Counted from the stretch's first letter, positions 23,405 to 34,510 are shown. The stretch is DNA of 64,000 bases from Eunapius fragilis (GCA_963681505.1 OY811971.1:6815060-6879059); one strand, 5' to 3'. Numbers and translations are program-made. The notes: generated by a model not told the origin, from the letters alone.

Positions 23405-23680
23405 TCGTACCCAGTCCCACGTATTTCTCGTTAATATAGGATTTGAAGGCAACGGTGGTGTAAAAAGAACAAGGGTCTTATAAAAAGGGAAAATGGAATA
23501 ATCCTATATTTCTATATGTAGGATATAGTATGTTGTTCGTGTGCTAAATATAGGACTACTGATTCCATTTTCCCTTATTATTAGACCCTTGTTTCCTTCC
23601 TTTTTACACCACCATTGCCTTCAAATCCTCTATGCCACCAACTTTCTCATAGAGAATTTTATAATTTACTTGTACATATA
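23405..23680. mobile_element. Second copy of the hairpin family (see 31073-31365)
   Basis: Both arms are present: aaggcaacggtggtgtaaaa with aacaagggtctt on the left, and acccttgtttcc with ttttacaccaccattgcctt on the right. The centre has gtgctaaatatagga. The outer part of the left arm has diverged. Confidence 0.7.
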
Positions 23681-23877
23681 GGTTGGAACAGAACGTCCTC
23701 TGCACTGACGGCGAACTATTATGGTAGGCACCGAATCTATTTGTAAAACAGCTAAACTTGCATCACTAATCTAATTAAGGACAACGACAAGATTAACATA
23801 TGCAATAATCAGTTTAACGTGTATAGTGTGTTGATAGATTTATGCGCCTATTATTTGTACATCCGATATATATCAAC

Positions 23878-24003
23878 CTTGGAGATGGTCCACACATCAG
23901 AGCCACCAGAGGTAGGAACAAGCTTCCATATCTGGATGGACCCGGTGACATCACCGCAGAACAGATGATCGTCCTTGACAACCAAGCAGGTGACACCTTT
24001 AGA
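23878..24003 (-). pseudogene. Orphan WD40-repeat exon
   Basis: A 126-bp open exon in phase 0/0 on the minus strand, between an acceptor (cgtacag) and a donor (AAG/gttgat). It reads SKGVTCLVVKDDHLFCGDVT then GSIQIWKLVP, a WD40 blade (the Gly-Asp, then IQIW). No neighbouring WD40 exons are visible within several kb on either side, so it is either an isolated exon copy or part of a gene whose other exons I cannot find. Listed as a fragment for that reason. Confidence 0.5.
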
Positions 24004-25742
24004 CTGTACGTGAGACCTCCCCCCTCCCGGCAACAATGTGAGAATTTGACGCGTGAATAGTGAATGCCATTATCGTTGTCGGGACATTGTTTGTCCTTCA
24101 CCATGTGCACGCGGAAAAATGTTCAGTATTGACCCGGGTATACCCCCAAAAGACGGGCTGTTTGATCTAATACCCTTCTAAACCCACCAAACCACGTGCA
24201 CCCACCCACCCACGTGTCTACACGAAGAAAGATCACCACTGCACTATAAATAATAATGTGTAGTGCTATTGCCGAGAGTCTATAGCGAATCACTAGCTGT
24301 AATATAAAATTACAAGCAGACTGCCCCTAAAAGGGCAATACAGGGTTTAACTACATCCACAGCGCATGCGTGGAGCTGGCCAAACACTACGCATATATAA
24401 GTACAGAATTATATAGCATCGCTACAAATGCAAGTTCTTACCCTTTTGCCAATACTATAGGTACTTCAAGAAATTTTTGAAAATTATCCTTAGCCTAACA
24501 GAGCAAATTGAATGCATCAAACATATGCTTTTACCACGTAAATCAGATTACTATTTCAAAAGTTATATCATCTCAAACATTGCGTCGCTGGTGACTAACA
24601 ATAATGTCAATGACCGCGCTATAAAAAACTGTGACCGCTTGACTTCTCTATGCAGTTCCCGTAAATAATATACATAATGCATACAATACAACATAGATAC
24701 TGTTTACAAGGTTCACAAGGTCAAGTACATATTAGATCTAAATTTAGGTCTTCCATCATATCATTTGCTAATAGCCATGCAGTATAAACATAGTGTTAAT
24801 GTAATGTTCTCCCATTCTTCTCCCCATTCATCATTCTTCCATAATTTTTGAGACTTCTTTGATTACTTTACACATATTATATTTATAGCATACTGTGATG
24901 ATCCACCAAAATACAGGTACACATAGGATAAAACGTCTTAACATAACTTTTATTCCTTTTACATTCTGAGATGGAGACAGAGATAAAATACATAGACTCT
25001 AAATCTGATGGTAAATACTATAGTATATCGTGCCGCAAAATCGTTTACTACTGCCTGGAGCATCATGTACCCATAACCATCATATGCCCATGAGCTCAAG
25101 TGGCAGGTTTGAAAGTTACTGCTCTTACTGAACCTTGTACGGTATTTATAGTGTTACATACAGGACATGAAAGTGTCCACTTTCACGACTAAAGTACTGG
25201 ATGAATTCAAGGGCACTGCGAAAGTTTGATTCCAATATGATATTACATTATCTTAAGTTGTATTATGATGTTTCTTCATATCCTCCACTAATGTTGATAA
25301 ATGTGTTATGACGACGACGTTGACGACGGAGAAGATTTGGCCTGGGGACGAGGTAAACCACGATTCTCTTAAAGCAAACATTTTGAAGACTGGAGTAAAA
25401 CAAAAAAATGACCGCCTTTGCCTTCTGGTTCGATAGCAACAAAGAGCAACACTATCCGTTTCTCGGTACGCGAGTTATACGCGGGGCGCGTTTTAAATGA
25501 TATTCACGACCCTGGTCAATTCCTATATAGGAACTACTATCGTAGTTCCTGATAGGAACTACTATCGTAGTTCCTGATGCATAGCTAGGATACCCTAACA
25601 TGAATATATTGTCTTGAAAAATAGGCTGTGTCATAATGAAATGAGGGTCCATGCTATAAAATTTTTTCCATAACTAACGCGTGCCATGACGAATGCGGTG
25701 TGTATTAAAACTATCCCAATACTGTTTGGCACATAAACAAAA
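24004..25742. other. No gene recognised; contains a tandem palindrome
   Basis: AT-rich. Only notable structure is the double hairpin at 25529-25578 (separate entry). Confidence 0.45.
25529..25578. repeat. Tandem pair of 25-bp palindromic units
   Basis: The unit aggaactactatcgtagttc plus ctgat occurs twice back to back (25529-25553, 25554-25578). Each unit folds into a hairpin with 9-bp arms and a 4-base loop. Confidence 0.85.
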
Positions 25743-25778
25743 TCAGAGATAATAAATAGAGGGATTGGAAACGGGGCC

Positions 25779-26986
25779 AATCAACACTAATTAGTGCGCG
25801 CAATCCTCGAACGAATCCTTACAAGCGGTTCAAAAACAGAATTTTTATACAACAGACACGTTTAGAAGGTTGTACAGATATAACCTCTGGAACAGGCACG
25901 GACAAGGTTAGGCCTTCTGTAACAGGTACATATACTTGAGGGCGACACGACCAAACTCCCACTTTTATTCCCCTTTTCTTAATGTGCCGAAGCTTCAATT
26001 ATCTTCCACCCATCACCTTTGAAGAAGTTTACAGAACGATTGGGGCGTGGTTTGCCTTTAAAAACATGTGATGGGCACACAACCAACATAGCTCTACCAT
26101 AATAATATATTACCAGCCACCATCGCAAAAAAAAGCCGTGGCTCCCCCAGAGAGTAATGAACCTATCAATGGTAACTGCACCCCCCCCCCCCCCCCCCCA
26201 CCCCGCCCCCCCCACTCCCTCCGGGACATATAGGGGATTAGTGAGGGATTTGACCAGCTAATCAGATTATTGCGGTGCGCATTTGACCGTACACGGGGAT
26301 TTGACCTCGACCGCGGAAATAAATTTTAATCGTATAACAGCTTGTGACCTCCCCCTATCGGCAGCTCAAAACTTGTGACGACCTTGGCACATTCACGGTA
26401 GGTACGCAACATCATACCTAGCCTGTACCTCACCGGAAACAAGAACATGCGCATTAAAACCAAACTACTAGACTTAAGTACAATCTGAACCTGCGGCAGC
26501 AGGTTCAATATAGGATTGATTGAGGGTTGATGAAGTCATTAATAAAACTTCACTAGCGTCTGGAGGGACAACTGAGAAACGGATCGCTTATCTCTTTATC
26601 GCGGCGGAATGGGAGCACAACGATCTACAGTTCTACGTTTGTTCCGTGTCATAAAACGGTGTGGTTATAGAGAAACAAACAATTTCCTGTTCCTCGTGCC
26701 CAGTCCTAAAATAATTCTCCATCGTCGTCTTCTTCTTCTTAGGAAGGTATAACTCGAGCTAGGAACGGTTTCAAAGGACGGGAATAGTACCAATCGCTTC
26801 GAAATTTACCGGCACGTTATTCTTACATGTCATATAGACACATATCAAGTTCTATTTAATAATGTATGTAATAGATATTTATTAATAATTTTAGGCAGTA
26901 TAAATACTCTAACCTGCACTAAAAATATCTGGTGTTCCTATCGCAGTTTAGTTGTTGCTTTGGCTAGTGAAGTTGTTTTTCTAAAA
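25779..26986. promoter_or_regulatory. Upstream region of the two-exon gene, with poly-C run
   Basis: Contains a long C run (26181-26213). Bases 26610-26700 resemble 23300-23420 (acaacaagcagtttcgtgtt-like text in both), pointing to a shared old repeat. No clear core promoter motif. Confidence 0.35.
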
Positions 26987-28964
26987 ATGCCTTCGCGTAA
27001 TCAAAAGAAGAGATCTAAGCAACGAGCGGAATACCTCCAAAAGCAAGACGAGAACAAAGCTAAAGCCAGAGCGCTCTACAAGGCCGACCCCGAAAAGAAG
27101 AAGGCCTCTGTACGCGACAGCTACAAGGCCGATCCCGAAAAGAAGAAGGCCTCTGTACGCGACAGGTACAACGCAGATATTGAATCTAAGCGATCTGCTA
27201 AAAGGTGGCGATATGAAGAGGACCTCGAGGAGAGCCGTGCTGCTAAAAGGCGGCGATATGAAGAGGACCTCGAGGGAAACCGCGCTGCTAACAGGCAGAA
27301 ATACGAGGACAATTCAGCTGCCATTAAAGCATCTAAAAGGAGTCGGTATTGGAATGACCCCGCTGTCCGATTGGCTAAATGTGCTTCCGAGAGGACGCGG
27401 TACCGCAGGGGTCACAGCACTACCACTACCACCCAAAGGTATGTTATGGCATGTTGTATTAACATTAAAAAGCTGTGCATGCAACATTTGTAGAGCATAG
27501 TCGGGTGGTGTTTGGTCGGGCTTGTCACCCTACTACCTGACCAAACGCGGTAGTAGGGCCCGCACAACTATGTACAGCACGGATCTGCACAAACCCATTC
27601 ACTTCACATGTAAAGCATGGAACTGTGTGTACAGTAGTAGTGTCTATTGTTTTAATCTGATGTATAAAAAGGCTTCCTTATTTGAAGGCTTCCTTATCTG
27701 TCTAGCCATGTACATATGTTGCAACTGTATGAATATAATTACAGTTGCAAGGGCTGAGAACTGTAGGTGAAATGACAATAACTGCAACCATATCCTTCTC
27801 CCATATAGCTACTCCTTGTATGAACCCAAATCTCATGCACTAATGGAGTATAATGGTGGTCTTGAAAAAGCTATTCTTAGGGATAGTGAGCTTCTAAGTG
27901 AAGTAAATGATGCCTTTTGTAAGTCTCATCCATTGCTAGCTCAAAAGGTTGTTACTAGATCTGCCCGTGCAGCAGTAAGTAAGATTGGGGCAGAGGCATT
28001 GGTTTCTAAAGCACTAAGTGTACGAAGAGCAAAAGCAGGGTCATTGCTAAAAACTATCCGTGAAATAAATAGAATGAAAATAGGAGAAAATGATATTTTA
28101 GTAGGGCATAGGTATCATACTGCTGGCTCTGAACCTTACTTTTTAAATACTTCGTACACTTACACAAAACGACTTGGGGCCATTCCAGTAGACCTCAATG
28201 GTAGGTGTGTAGTGTCAGAGGAGATAGGTGACAGAGATAAGGTTACCATGCGCCCCTTGAAATGGAAATGTACAAATGAGTGTCGCAACCTCACTAGTGA
28301 AGAAGTAGCAATAGTGTTGAGGACAAAGTCACTGTTCCAAATGTCCATTGAAGATCTTGGAGCTGGGCTTGATGATCTTGATTCAGGGTGTGGTCATGTT
28401 CATACTGGTATCACTTTGAAATTGAATTCTGGGATTATTGAACAGCTTGGGCATCCTATTAATTGTGAGCTTCCAGAATGCTCTAGTCCATTGCGGGTTA
28501 TTAGGGCAGCTTCACCTCACTTTCCTGTATTAAGGGCTTTCACTAGGCTGCTTTATAAAGCTCGCAAATGCCACATGAACATTTTGTCTATTGATTCAGC
28601 ACTTTCTAGTGGAAGTATTGACGAGCTGATACCTTTTCTGGGCTTGAAGGAAAATTTGTCAGATTTGTTTAGTGTGGATGGAGTTGAGCATCCCGTAGTT
28701 AGTGAAGACCACTCATCATCTGGTCTAGGCTGCATTGAGAGAGGCTTGAAAGTTACGCATGCTGACCTTATAGCTGAGCTACAATCCAAGTTCAATGACG
28801 ATGCAGAGTTTGCATGTTGTAGCTGTGAACGATTATGCAAGTGTAAACAAGTGTCTTGTGTAAACTTTAGCCTTGACAAATATGAAACTGACGCATGGCA
28901 AAGAACGAAAGCCCATGTTTTGCAGAATGGTGTCACTGAACAACTAATATACATTTGTCAATGA
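26987..28964 (+). CDS. Repeat-rich basic protein with Cys-rich module, Helitron-associated type (two exons)
   Basis: Exons 26987-27438 and 27809-28964, GT-AG intron in phase 2, 535 residues. The ATG at 26987 gives MPSRNQKKRSKQRAEYLQKQ. Residues about 20-130 are tandem basic repeats of about 14 residues (YKADPEKKKASVRD, then YEEDLEESRAAKRR). Exon 2 is a long unnamed region ending in a Cys-rich motif (CCSCERLCKCKQVSC) and YICQ. From family knowledge, proteins of this architecture are abundant in sponges and cnidarians and continue into a Helitron-helicase-like part. Here a TGA follows YICQ directly and no downstream helicase is seen. So it is an N-terminal remnant, or a stand-alone gene derived from one. 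Intact frame across 1.6 kb suggests recent or retained function. Confidence 0.7.
27498..27570. mobile_element. 73-bp TAGTC-ended mini-element inside an intron
   Basis: Begins tagtcgggtggtgtttggtc and ends gtagtagggcccgcacaacta, related to the 315-bp element at 40395-40709 but without its centre. Flanking tgtagagca (27489-27497) and tgtacagca (27571-27579) match at 8 of 9 positions: a 9-bp target duplication. Lies within the intron of the two-exon gene. Confidence 0.8.
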
Positions 28965-29600
28965 GTGAGCTGGTGCTCATGACACCCCCACCTTTGAGTG
29001 GATAATACATATATCTCTGCAAACCAACAGAGATATATGGGGGACCTGCTCCCATGGCCAATGTAAATGCTACATTTGTGTGTTTGAAAACTGCAATTTA
29101 TAATCTGTGTTGGTGATGCGCACAACAATTCATGATACATGCAAAAGTGTGGTGTTCACCTAACTTAAGCCAATCTCATGTACATTTCAAGTGCTTTGTC
29201 CATTGTACACACCACCAGCACTAGCAGCAGACTTTCTTGCCACCACATGCTGCCAATAGTCTTGTACTTTTGCAAATCAACTTGTTATAGCCACCATAAG
29301 GTACTTCTACTCTCACATTTATGTAAAATCAGACCTTCTGCCCACACTCATAACGCTGCAGACCCTGTCCACACTCACCTGAAAACATATCCTTATCAAT
29401 CTACATGGTGCCATGTTATCCCAGATCTACATGCAGTCATGTAGTTCACTTCCTGAGTTCTCACACTATCCATCTTTACTTCATGTAGGCTACACCTCCA
29501 TGTTTAGATTGGAGCATTTTCAAATTTGACCAATAAAATTTTAGCACATGCCGTTCATATGATAGAATTGGACCAATAGAATTATAGCACAGTCTGCACA
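28965..29600. other. Intergenic, no gene recognised
   Basis: Short tandem-like phrase ccaataaaattttagcac / ccaatagaattatagcac at about 29530-29590; otherwise nothing. Confidence 0.4.
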
Positions 29601-29619
29601 CGTGTTAAGGCTTTGCAGG

Positions 29620-29776
29620 TATAAAAGTCAGTCATGCACCCGCTGAATTATAGTGCACTTTGAAAAAAGAGGTAAGAATTTAATTATATACTCTATGTGG
29701 ATTCACGTGTAAACTTGCTTGAAAAAAGAATAAGGTAAAAAATTTTAAAATCATACTCTCTGTCACGTACATGTAG
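29620..29776 (+). promoter_or_regulatory. TATA box and 5' UTR intron of the proline-rich gene
   Basis: TATAAAAG at 29620-29627. A likely donor (aagag/gtaagaat) at about 29670 and an acceptor (cgtacatgtag) ending at 29776 directly before the ATG make a short 5' UTR intron. Confidence 0.5.
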
Positions 29777-30316
29777 ATGGCAGCAGAAGACCTTACGGGG
29801 TTTTTTAATCAAGAGGGGTCGGAGGAGGAAGAGGATGACATAAATCCTCCGACTCCTCTCCCCTTCACCCCGCCACCTCCAGAAGCCCCGCCACTCCTAC
29901 CAGCAGCACTGCCCCCACCACCACTACCAGCAGCGCTACCCCCGCCGGCACCACCAGCGCTGCCCCCGCCGGGACCATCAGCGCTACCCCCGCCGGCACC
30001 ACCAGCGCTGCCCCCGCCGGCACCACCAGCGCTGCACCCACTGGCACCACCAGCGCTGCCCCCGCCGGCACCACCAGCGCTACCCCCGCCGGCACCACCA
30101 GCGCTACCCCCGCCGGCACCACCAGCGCTGCCCCCGCTGCTACCGCCGCCTGTGCTCCCTCCCTGGCCTGCATGGCCACTGCCACCCTGGCAGAACCCAG
30201 CATGGCGGGGAGGCCGGGGAGGAGGACGTCCCCGCAGGAGACGAGGGCGCGGGCGAGGACAACTAATAATTAATACTACAAACTCACTTACAATATTAAC
30301 ACATACATGTACATAA
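29777..30316 (+). CDS. Acidic/proline-rich repeat protein with Arg/Gly-rich tail
   Basis: A 179-residue ORF starting MAAEDLTGFFNQEGSEEEED. Residues about 27-140 are Pro/Ala-rich, encoded by a GC-rich tandem repeat of 24 bp (ccaccagcgctgcccccgcc and variants), unit PPAPPALP. The C-terminus is Trp/Pro then Gly/Arg-rich (GGRGGGRPRRRRGRGRGQ), an RGG-like nucleic-acid-binding composition. A TATA box and a 5' UTR intron upstream favour a real gene. I cannot assign a function. It might be the first ORF of a retroelement, given the RT tail exons just downstream on the other strand. The repeat DNA is open in several frames, which lowers confidence. Confidence 0.5.
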   Translation: MAAEDLTGFFNQEGSEEEEDDINPPTPLPFTPPPPEAPPLLPAALPPPPLPAALPPPAPPALPPPGPSALPPPAPPALPPPAPPALHPLAPPALPPPAPPALPPPAPPALPPPAPPALPPLLPPPVLPPWPAWPLPPWQNPAWRGGRGGGRPRRRRGRGRGQLIINTTNSLTILTHTCT

Positions 30317-30383
30317 AACTTGTACAATACAGATAAACAAGCACATAACGTTAAATTACCTACCACCTAGACTAAATAATATA

Positions 30384-30577
30384 TCAGTAGCCTGTGTCTG
30401 AGATGGCCCTGGACAGCAAAGCCCTCACATTTGCCCTAACAAGGGTCATGCTCAACCTCTGATATAGGGCTGTGACAGATGCAGACTTTGGGCAGTTCTG
30501 ACGTGTGGCCAAGCGAGAGGCTAGCTGCGATATTGCCCACTTTGCTTCAGTGCCCCAACACCCATAGGTCTCCACAG
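30384..30577 (-). pseudogene. Reverse-transcriptase-type C-terminal exon, copy A
   Basis: After an acceptor (atcccaatag), the minus strand reads VETYGCWGTEAKWAISQLAS and later LYQRLSMTLVRANVRALLSR to a TGA. This resembles the C-terminal tail of reverse-transcriptase proteins common in sponges and cnidarians (VEVYG-W...A...RLN-LVRANARA). No catalytic RT domain is present in the window. Confidence 0.55.
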
Positions 30578-30727
30578 CTATTGGGATTCAATATATAATT
30601 ATAATTATTATTATTAAAGTTATTTATTGAAAATGATGCTACATATACAACATTTACAGTTTTAAGTTTAAGCTACACAATTTTACTAAACAAAAAACAA
30701 TACACTGGAACAGAGAAGGTGAGGAGA

Positions 30728-30915
30728 CTAACATCCAGTTGCCATTGAACGGGACAGCAGAGCTCTGGCATTCGCTCTAACTAGGACCAAGTTTAACCTG
30801 CCATAGAGAGCCGAAGTGGCCTGGGACTTGCAACAATTTGATCTAATTGCCAGGCGCGCTGCCAGTCGAGAAAGGTTTGTCTGTGCTTCAGGACCCCAAC
30901 ATCCATAAACCTCAA
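30728..30915 (-). pseudogene. Reverse-transcriptase-type C-terminal exon, copy B
   Basis: Paralogue of copy A: VEVYGCWGPEAQTNLSRLAA, then LYGRLNLVLVRANARALLSR, after an acceptor (acctttggcag) and ending in TAG. The two copies are in tandem, 350 bp apart and strongly diverged from each other. No upstream RT domain seen. Confidence 0.55.
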
Positions 30916-31072
30916 CTGCCAAAGGTACACACACACACACCCAAGCTCTGAGCACTTTGTGTCATTGCTGGCATGTTTTCTGTTTGTTATTGCATTAAGA
31001 AATAAAGGGGATCGTCCAAATTCTATGTGCTCTTCCTACATTTCTTCAACTACGGTGAAAAAAAACCTATGA

Positions 31073-31365
31073 AACAAGTAAATAAAAACATTCTCTAACG
31101 AGAGAGTTGTTGGTATATAGGATTGACCAATGGTGGTGTAAAAAGCACGGAAACAAGAGTGACAGAAATTTTACTGCAAAATTGAAATAGGCCTATATTT
31201 AGCCCATTACTCAGGCATGTGTGTTATATTGTGTGCTAAATATAGGCCTATTTCAATTTTCCAGTAAAATTTCTGTCACTCTTGTTTCCGTGCTTTTTAC
31301 ACCACCATTGGTCAATCCTATATACCAACAACTCTCTCGTTAGAGAATGTTTTTATTTACTTGTT
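31073..31365. mobile_element. Complete 293-bp hairpin element (reference copy)
   Basis: The arms of about 140 bp are almost perfect complements: aacaagtaaataaaaacatt on the left and its complement on the right. They continue through gagagttgttggtatatagg, aatggtggtgtaaaaagcac and gtgacagaaattttactg. The loop is about 30 bp (cccattactcaggcatg). Partial copies lie at 23405-23680 and 18780-18955. No ORF; such a structure would transcribe into a long dsRNA hairpin. Confidence 0.9.
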
Positions 31366-32963
31366 ATAACTACAACTCTTATAGCGGCACAAAATCAGCT
31401 GTATACTTACAAAGGCTAACGCGCGTTCGTTTTGAATAGCAGGAACGAAACCGTAGGTCATAAAAGGTATCAAACATGTAACGGGACTGGGTCGAGGAGG
31501 GGTCATTTGACCAGTTATTAGTCCCCAACAGTGGGGCATTTGATTTAATAAATGTCAAACCCCCCATATGTCCCGGATTGGGGGGTAGGGGTTGCAGTTA
31601 CCATTCATAAGTGCATAAGGGTACCCAAAACATCACAGCGAGGTTTCTGAAGATTTTATACGCAAACAACATAGCGATGGGCACATACTAGACTATGAGC
31701 AGTAAATACACAAATAATGACATGGACAGTTTATCTAGATCGACGGATTCTCCCCCCCAAAGTAAAAAAATGGCCCATTTTTTTTCTTTTTCGGTTAAAA
31801 AATGGCTCAAAATCGAATCTATAAGTATTCAATGAATCGTTAATGAATCGTCTATCGACTACTTTTTTAAAACTTGAGAAAGCATGTTTCTTTACCTTGT
31901 GACATTCAAGACTTCAATTCAAGCCTACAATTCCGCCCCCTTTTTTGGTCAACGTAGGTGTGATTCACGCGTGCAAGGATAGGGCGCGCTAAAATTGCTA
32001 AAGCCTATGGCGCACGTGATTCATTTCCAATCCCTCTATATATTATCTCTGACAAAATCGATTACCTATGCATTGAAAATACAGAAAATAAGTTTAATTC
32101 CCACAGAAATACCAGATTAAGCAATATTATGTAAAACTACAGCCTGCATAAGCAATCCAACTGTAAACATGCACCCGTGCCCATAAATGCATCCTAGGGC
32201 ACCATCCAAAGCTCATGTAAATGTATCCTGATATAGACTAAGACCTAAAAAACATGGGAAACACTTCCTCAAGTTAGTGCCTTAACAAACTAGGGAATGA
32301 CTAATCGCGACGTATGCTAGCTAACATTTAGTATATCGCGCAACCCCTTTTCTTCTGTAATCTAGCAATAAAGTCCTAAACACCTTGCAAACAACTTTAC
32401 AAAGCACGTGTCTACTTTAGCACTCGTAGAGAAATCGATAAAACGGTCACAATGCAGTTTCCGCTCACGCAAACGCAAGTTATTAAAGTACCTACCGATA
32501 CTGCCTGTAGCTTATAATTATTGTGCACGTGCAGTGGGTAAAAGAATGTGGGTTCATTATGTTTCAATGATTTGTAAATATAATAAAATCATATAAGTGA
32601 TTTTTTTTTGTGCGGACATAATTAAAAATAGAAGAGGCGGAGTTTTTAATTGGCGGAGTTGCTAATGAATTGAACTTAACCGTAAATAAATAAAAAAGCC
32701 ATCATAGGTTTGTGGCTGCTATATCGACTTTTAAAAATAATCCCATGGTAAATGTCAAGAAACTATAAACCTGTAGTCTTGATCTCGCTGCTTTAAAAAA
32801 TTTTTCATTTGCACCGCTTTAACAGCCAGATATAAACTATTTTCCGAGTCATCAAAACAATATAAAACAGTATAAAATAATATAAAAACAAACAATATAA
32901 AATTGCTCTTTCACAAATCTTCATACAACAGTTTCGGTTTGATTTGTTACATACAGTACCGGT
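31366..32963. other. No gene recognised
   Basis: AT-rich; holds the right inverted repeat of the 6.3-kb candidate (32018-32052). Short ORFs lack support. Confidence 0.4.
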
Positions 32964-33135
32964 TCGGTCATAGAGAAATTTCGCAGCTCGATCATAGAGA
33001 AAAAAAAAAGCGTATACATTGATAACTAAAGAAACCATCAGTGTTCATAGCAACCGCTATGAAAACTAATAGTTGCTTTAGTCCCAATGTATACGCTTTA
33101 TTTATAATCGAGCTGCGACATTTCTCTATGACCGA
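32964..33135. mobile_element. 172-bp foldback element
   Basis: tcggtcatagagaaatttcg and cagctcgat on the left are complemented by atcgagctgcgacatttctc and tatgaccga on the right. A nested arm (agcgtatacattg) is also complementary. No ORF. Confidence 0.8.
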
Positions 33136-34180
33136 GCAGGTAGTGTACCAACGTTTAGATATTATTGTAATAATAGCTTGTACCCTGAGAAAATTACGGG
33201 CTGATCTATTATAAGAAGTAAATAAATAAGGTGACTCTAAACAGCAGAGAGTGGAATAAGGTTTTATTTCATTCTTTCATACCTTATTAAAGTCCTGGAC
33301 AGCATCGAGGAAGTATACGTTTATGTAGCATGTATTTAAATTATATTCATAGCAAATCAATCACCACAATTCGGTAAAATATGTCAGCTATGTATGGTGA
33401 AAAAACGTAATGTGAAGTAAAAAAATTCAAGTTTATTGGGGGTACTAAAAAAAAATTATTCAGTTTGACAATATTTCAGTACCGCGTCCAAAATTAAAAA
33501 TCATATTTTGATTCTGCATGTAATGGTATCTCAAAATACCGAAAATCTCATTTATTGCTTAAAACCTATTCATAAGATTTTCAAGACAAGTTTTTTAAAA
33601 AGTTTTTGCCTCCTTCTGGAGCCATATTCATCACCCACTTACCTTGTGTAAGCAAAACAACGTAACTGTGAACCCATAGTTTACTTAACAGCTGTAACTG
33701 GTAAAAGCGTTGCTCAACAATCTCATCGATAAGCCCTTTTCTTTGTTCCTAACTGCGGCGTTTTCAAGTGTTTTCAATGAATATAATTTTCAATGAAATA
33801 ATTAGCAGCTAATTGTGAATAAATGTTTATAGTTATAATTCAACTCCCTGAATTTTTTGTTAAAACGAGTTGGGCTAGTGAAACCAATATAAGGAACGTT
33901 CTTATCGGACCCCAAAGGCACCTTTAAAAAAAAAGGCACATTATTTTTACTTCCTCGATGCTGTCCCGGACTATAATAGTATACAGTTATATAGGGTCAT
34001 GCTCTCACCTTGGCCATTATACGTCCACTACACAACTTCCACTTGACCTGCATGGTGTCAAGGGAAGCTCTTGTACATGCTCAATACAGACTCACATATT
34101 TTGTTTTGTGGGGGGGGGGGGGGGGGGGGGGGAGGGGGCATGATTATCTCTGAGAACTTGAAGCCATGCATGCAGTAGTA
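33136..34180. other. No gene recognised; poly-G run
   Basis: AT-rich sequence with aaa runs; a G run at 34111-34132. gtcctggacagcatcgagga near 33290 and tcctcgatgctgtcccggac near 33954 are an inverted pair about 0.66 kb apart, so this may be another small element. Confidence 0.4.
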
Positions 34181-34189
34181 GACCGCATC

Positions 34190-34510
34190 CCTCAGAAGGA
34201 ACGTAACTGGGTCGTGTTACTCGGCCTGTGTTCTGTGCAGTCCTCCTGCATCAATGTAGTGTCTACAGAATTCTATCCTCTTCTGAAAGAAATTACACTT
34301 TTCCTTGTTAGCTATCATGTTGCGCTGACACTGGCGCTGTAGGACCTTCTCCAGTAATGTTAAGTGTTCCTCTTCATCTTCCCCAACTACTATTACATAT
34401 CATCCATTAAGCACTGCACCTTTGGTATTCCCTGCAAGGTGAGGTCCATGGTTCTCTGCTAGGTAGCTGGGTCGTACGCTATTCTAAAGGGCAAGCGGTT
34501 GTCCTAGCTC
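34190..34510 (-). mobile_element. Decayed Ty3/gypsy reverse-transcriptase fragment
   Basis: The minus strand shows the RT palm region: LPFRIAYDPAT, then QRTMDLTLQGIPKVQCLMDDM containing the Asp-Asp pair. After stops and a frameshift comes EEEHLTLLEKVLQRQ with NKEKCNFFQKRIEF. About 100 residues in two frames, with in-frame stops; not functional. It is separate from the RNase H/integrase relic at 14-16.5 kb and on the other strand. Confidence 0.75.

Larger units (their letters stand above)
25743..32052. mobile_element. Candidate 6.3-kb segment bounded by inverted repeats
   Basis: 25743-25778 (tcagagataataaatagagg, then gattggaaacg) and 32018-32052 are near-exact inverted copies. They bound a segment holding the two-exon gene 26987-28964, the proline-rich gene 29777-30316 and two RT tail exons. 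The core ggattggaaacg also forms the arms at about 2100 and 2890. It could be a large transposon with terminal inverted repeats, or simply two solo ends of a common small element in opposite orientation; no target duplication is clear. Confidence 0.35.

Noticed and set aside
23091..23483. 130-residue ORF spanning a foldback element
   Set aside because: Starts inside the 128-bp hairpin and has no splice or similarity support. A weak resemblance between 23300-23420 and 26610-26700 is better explained by a shared old repeat.
29809..30366. Glycine-rich minus-strand ORF opposite the proline-rich gene
   Set aside because: Antisense of a 24-bp repeat; the plus strand has the TATA box, the 5' UTR intron and a better start.
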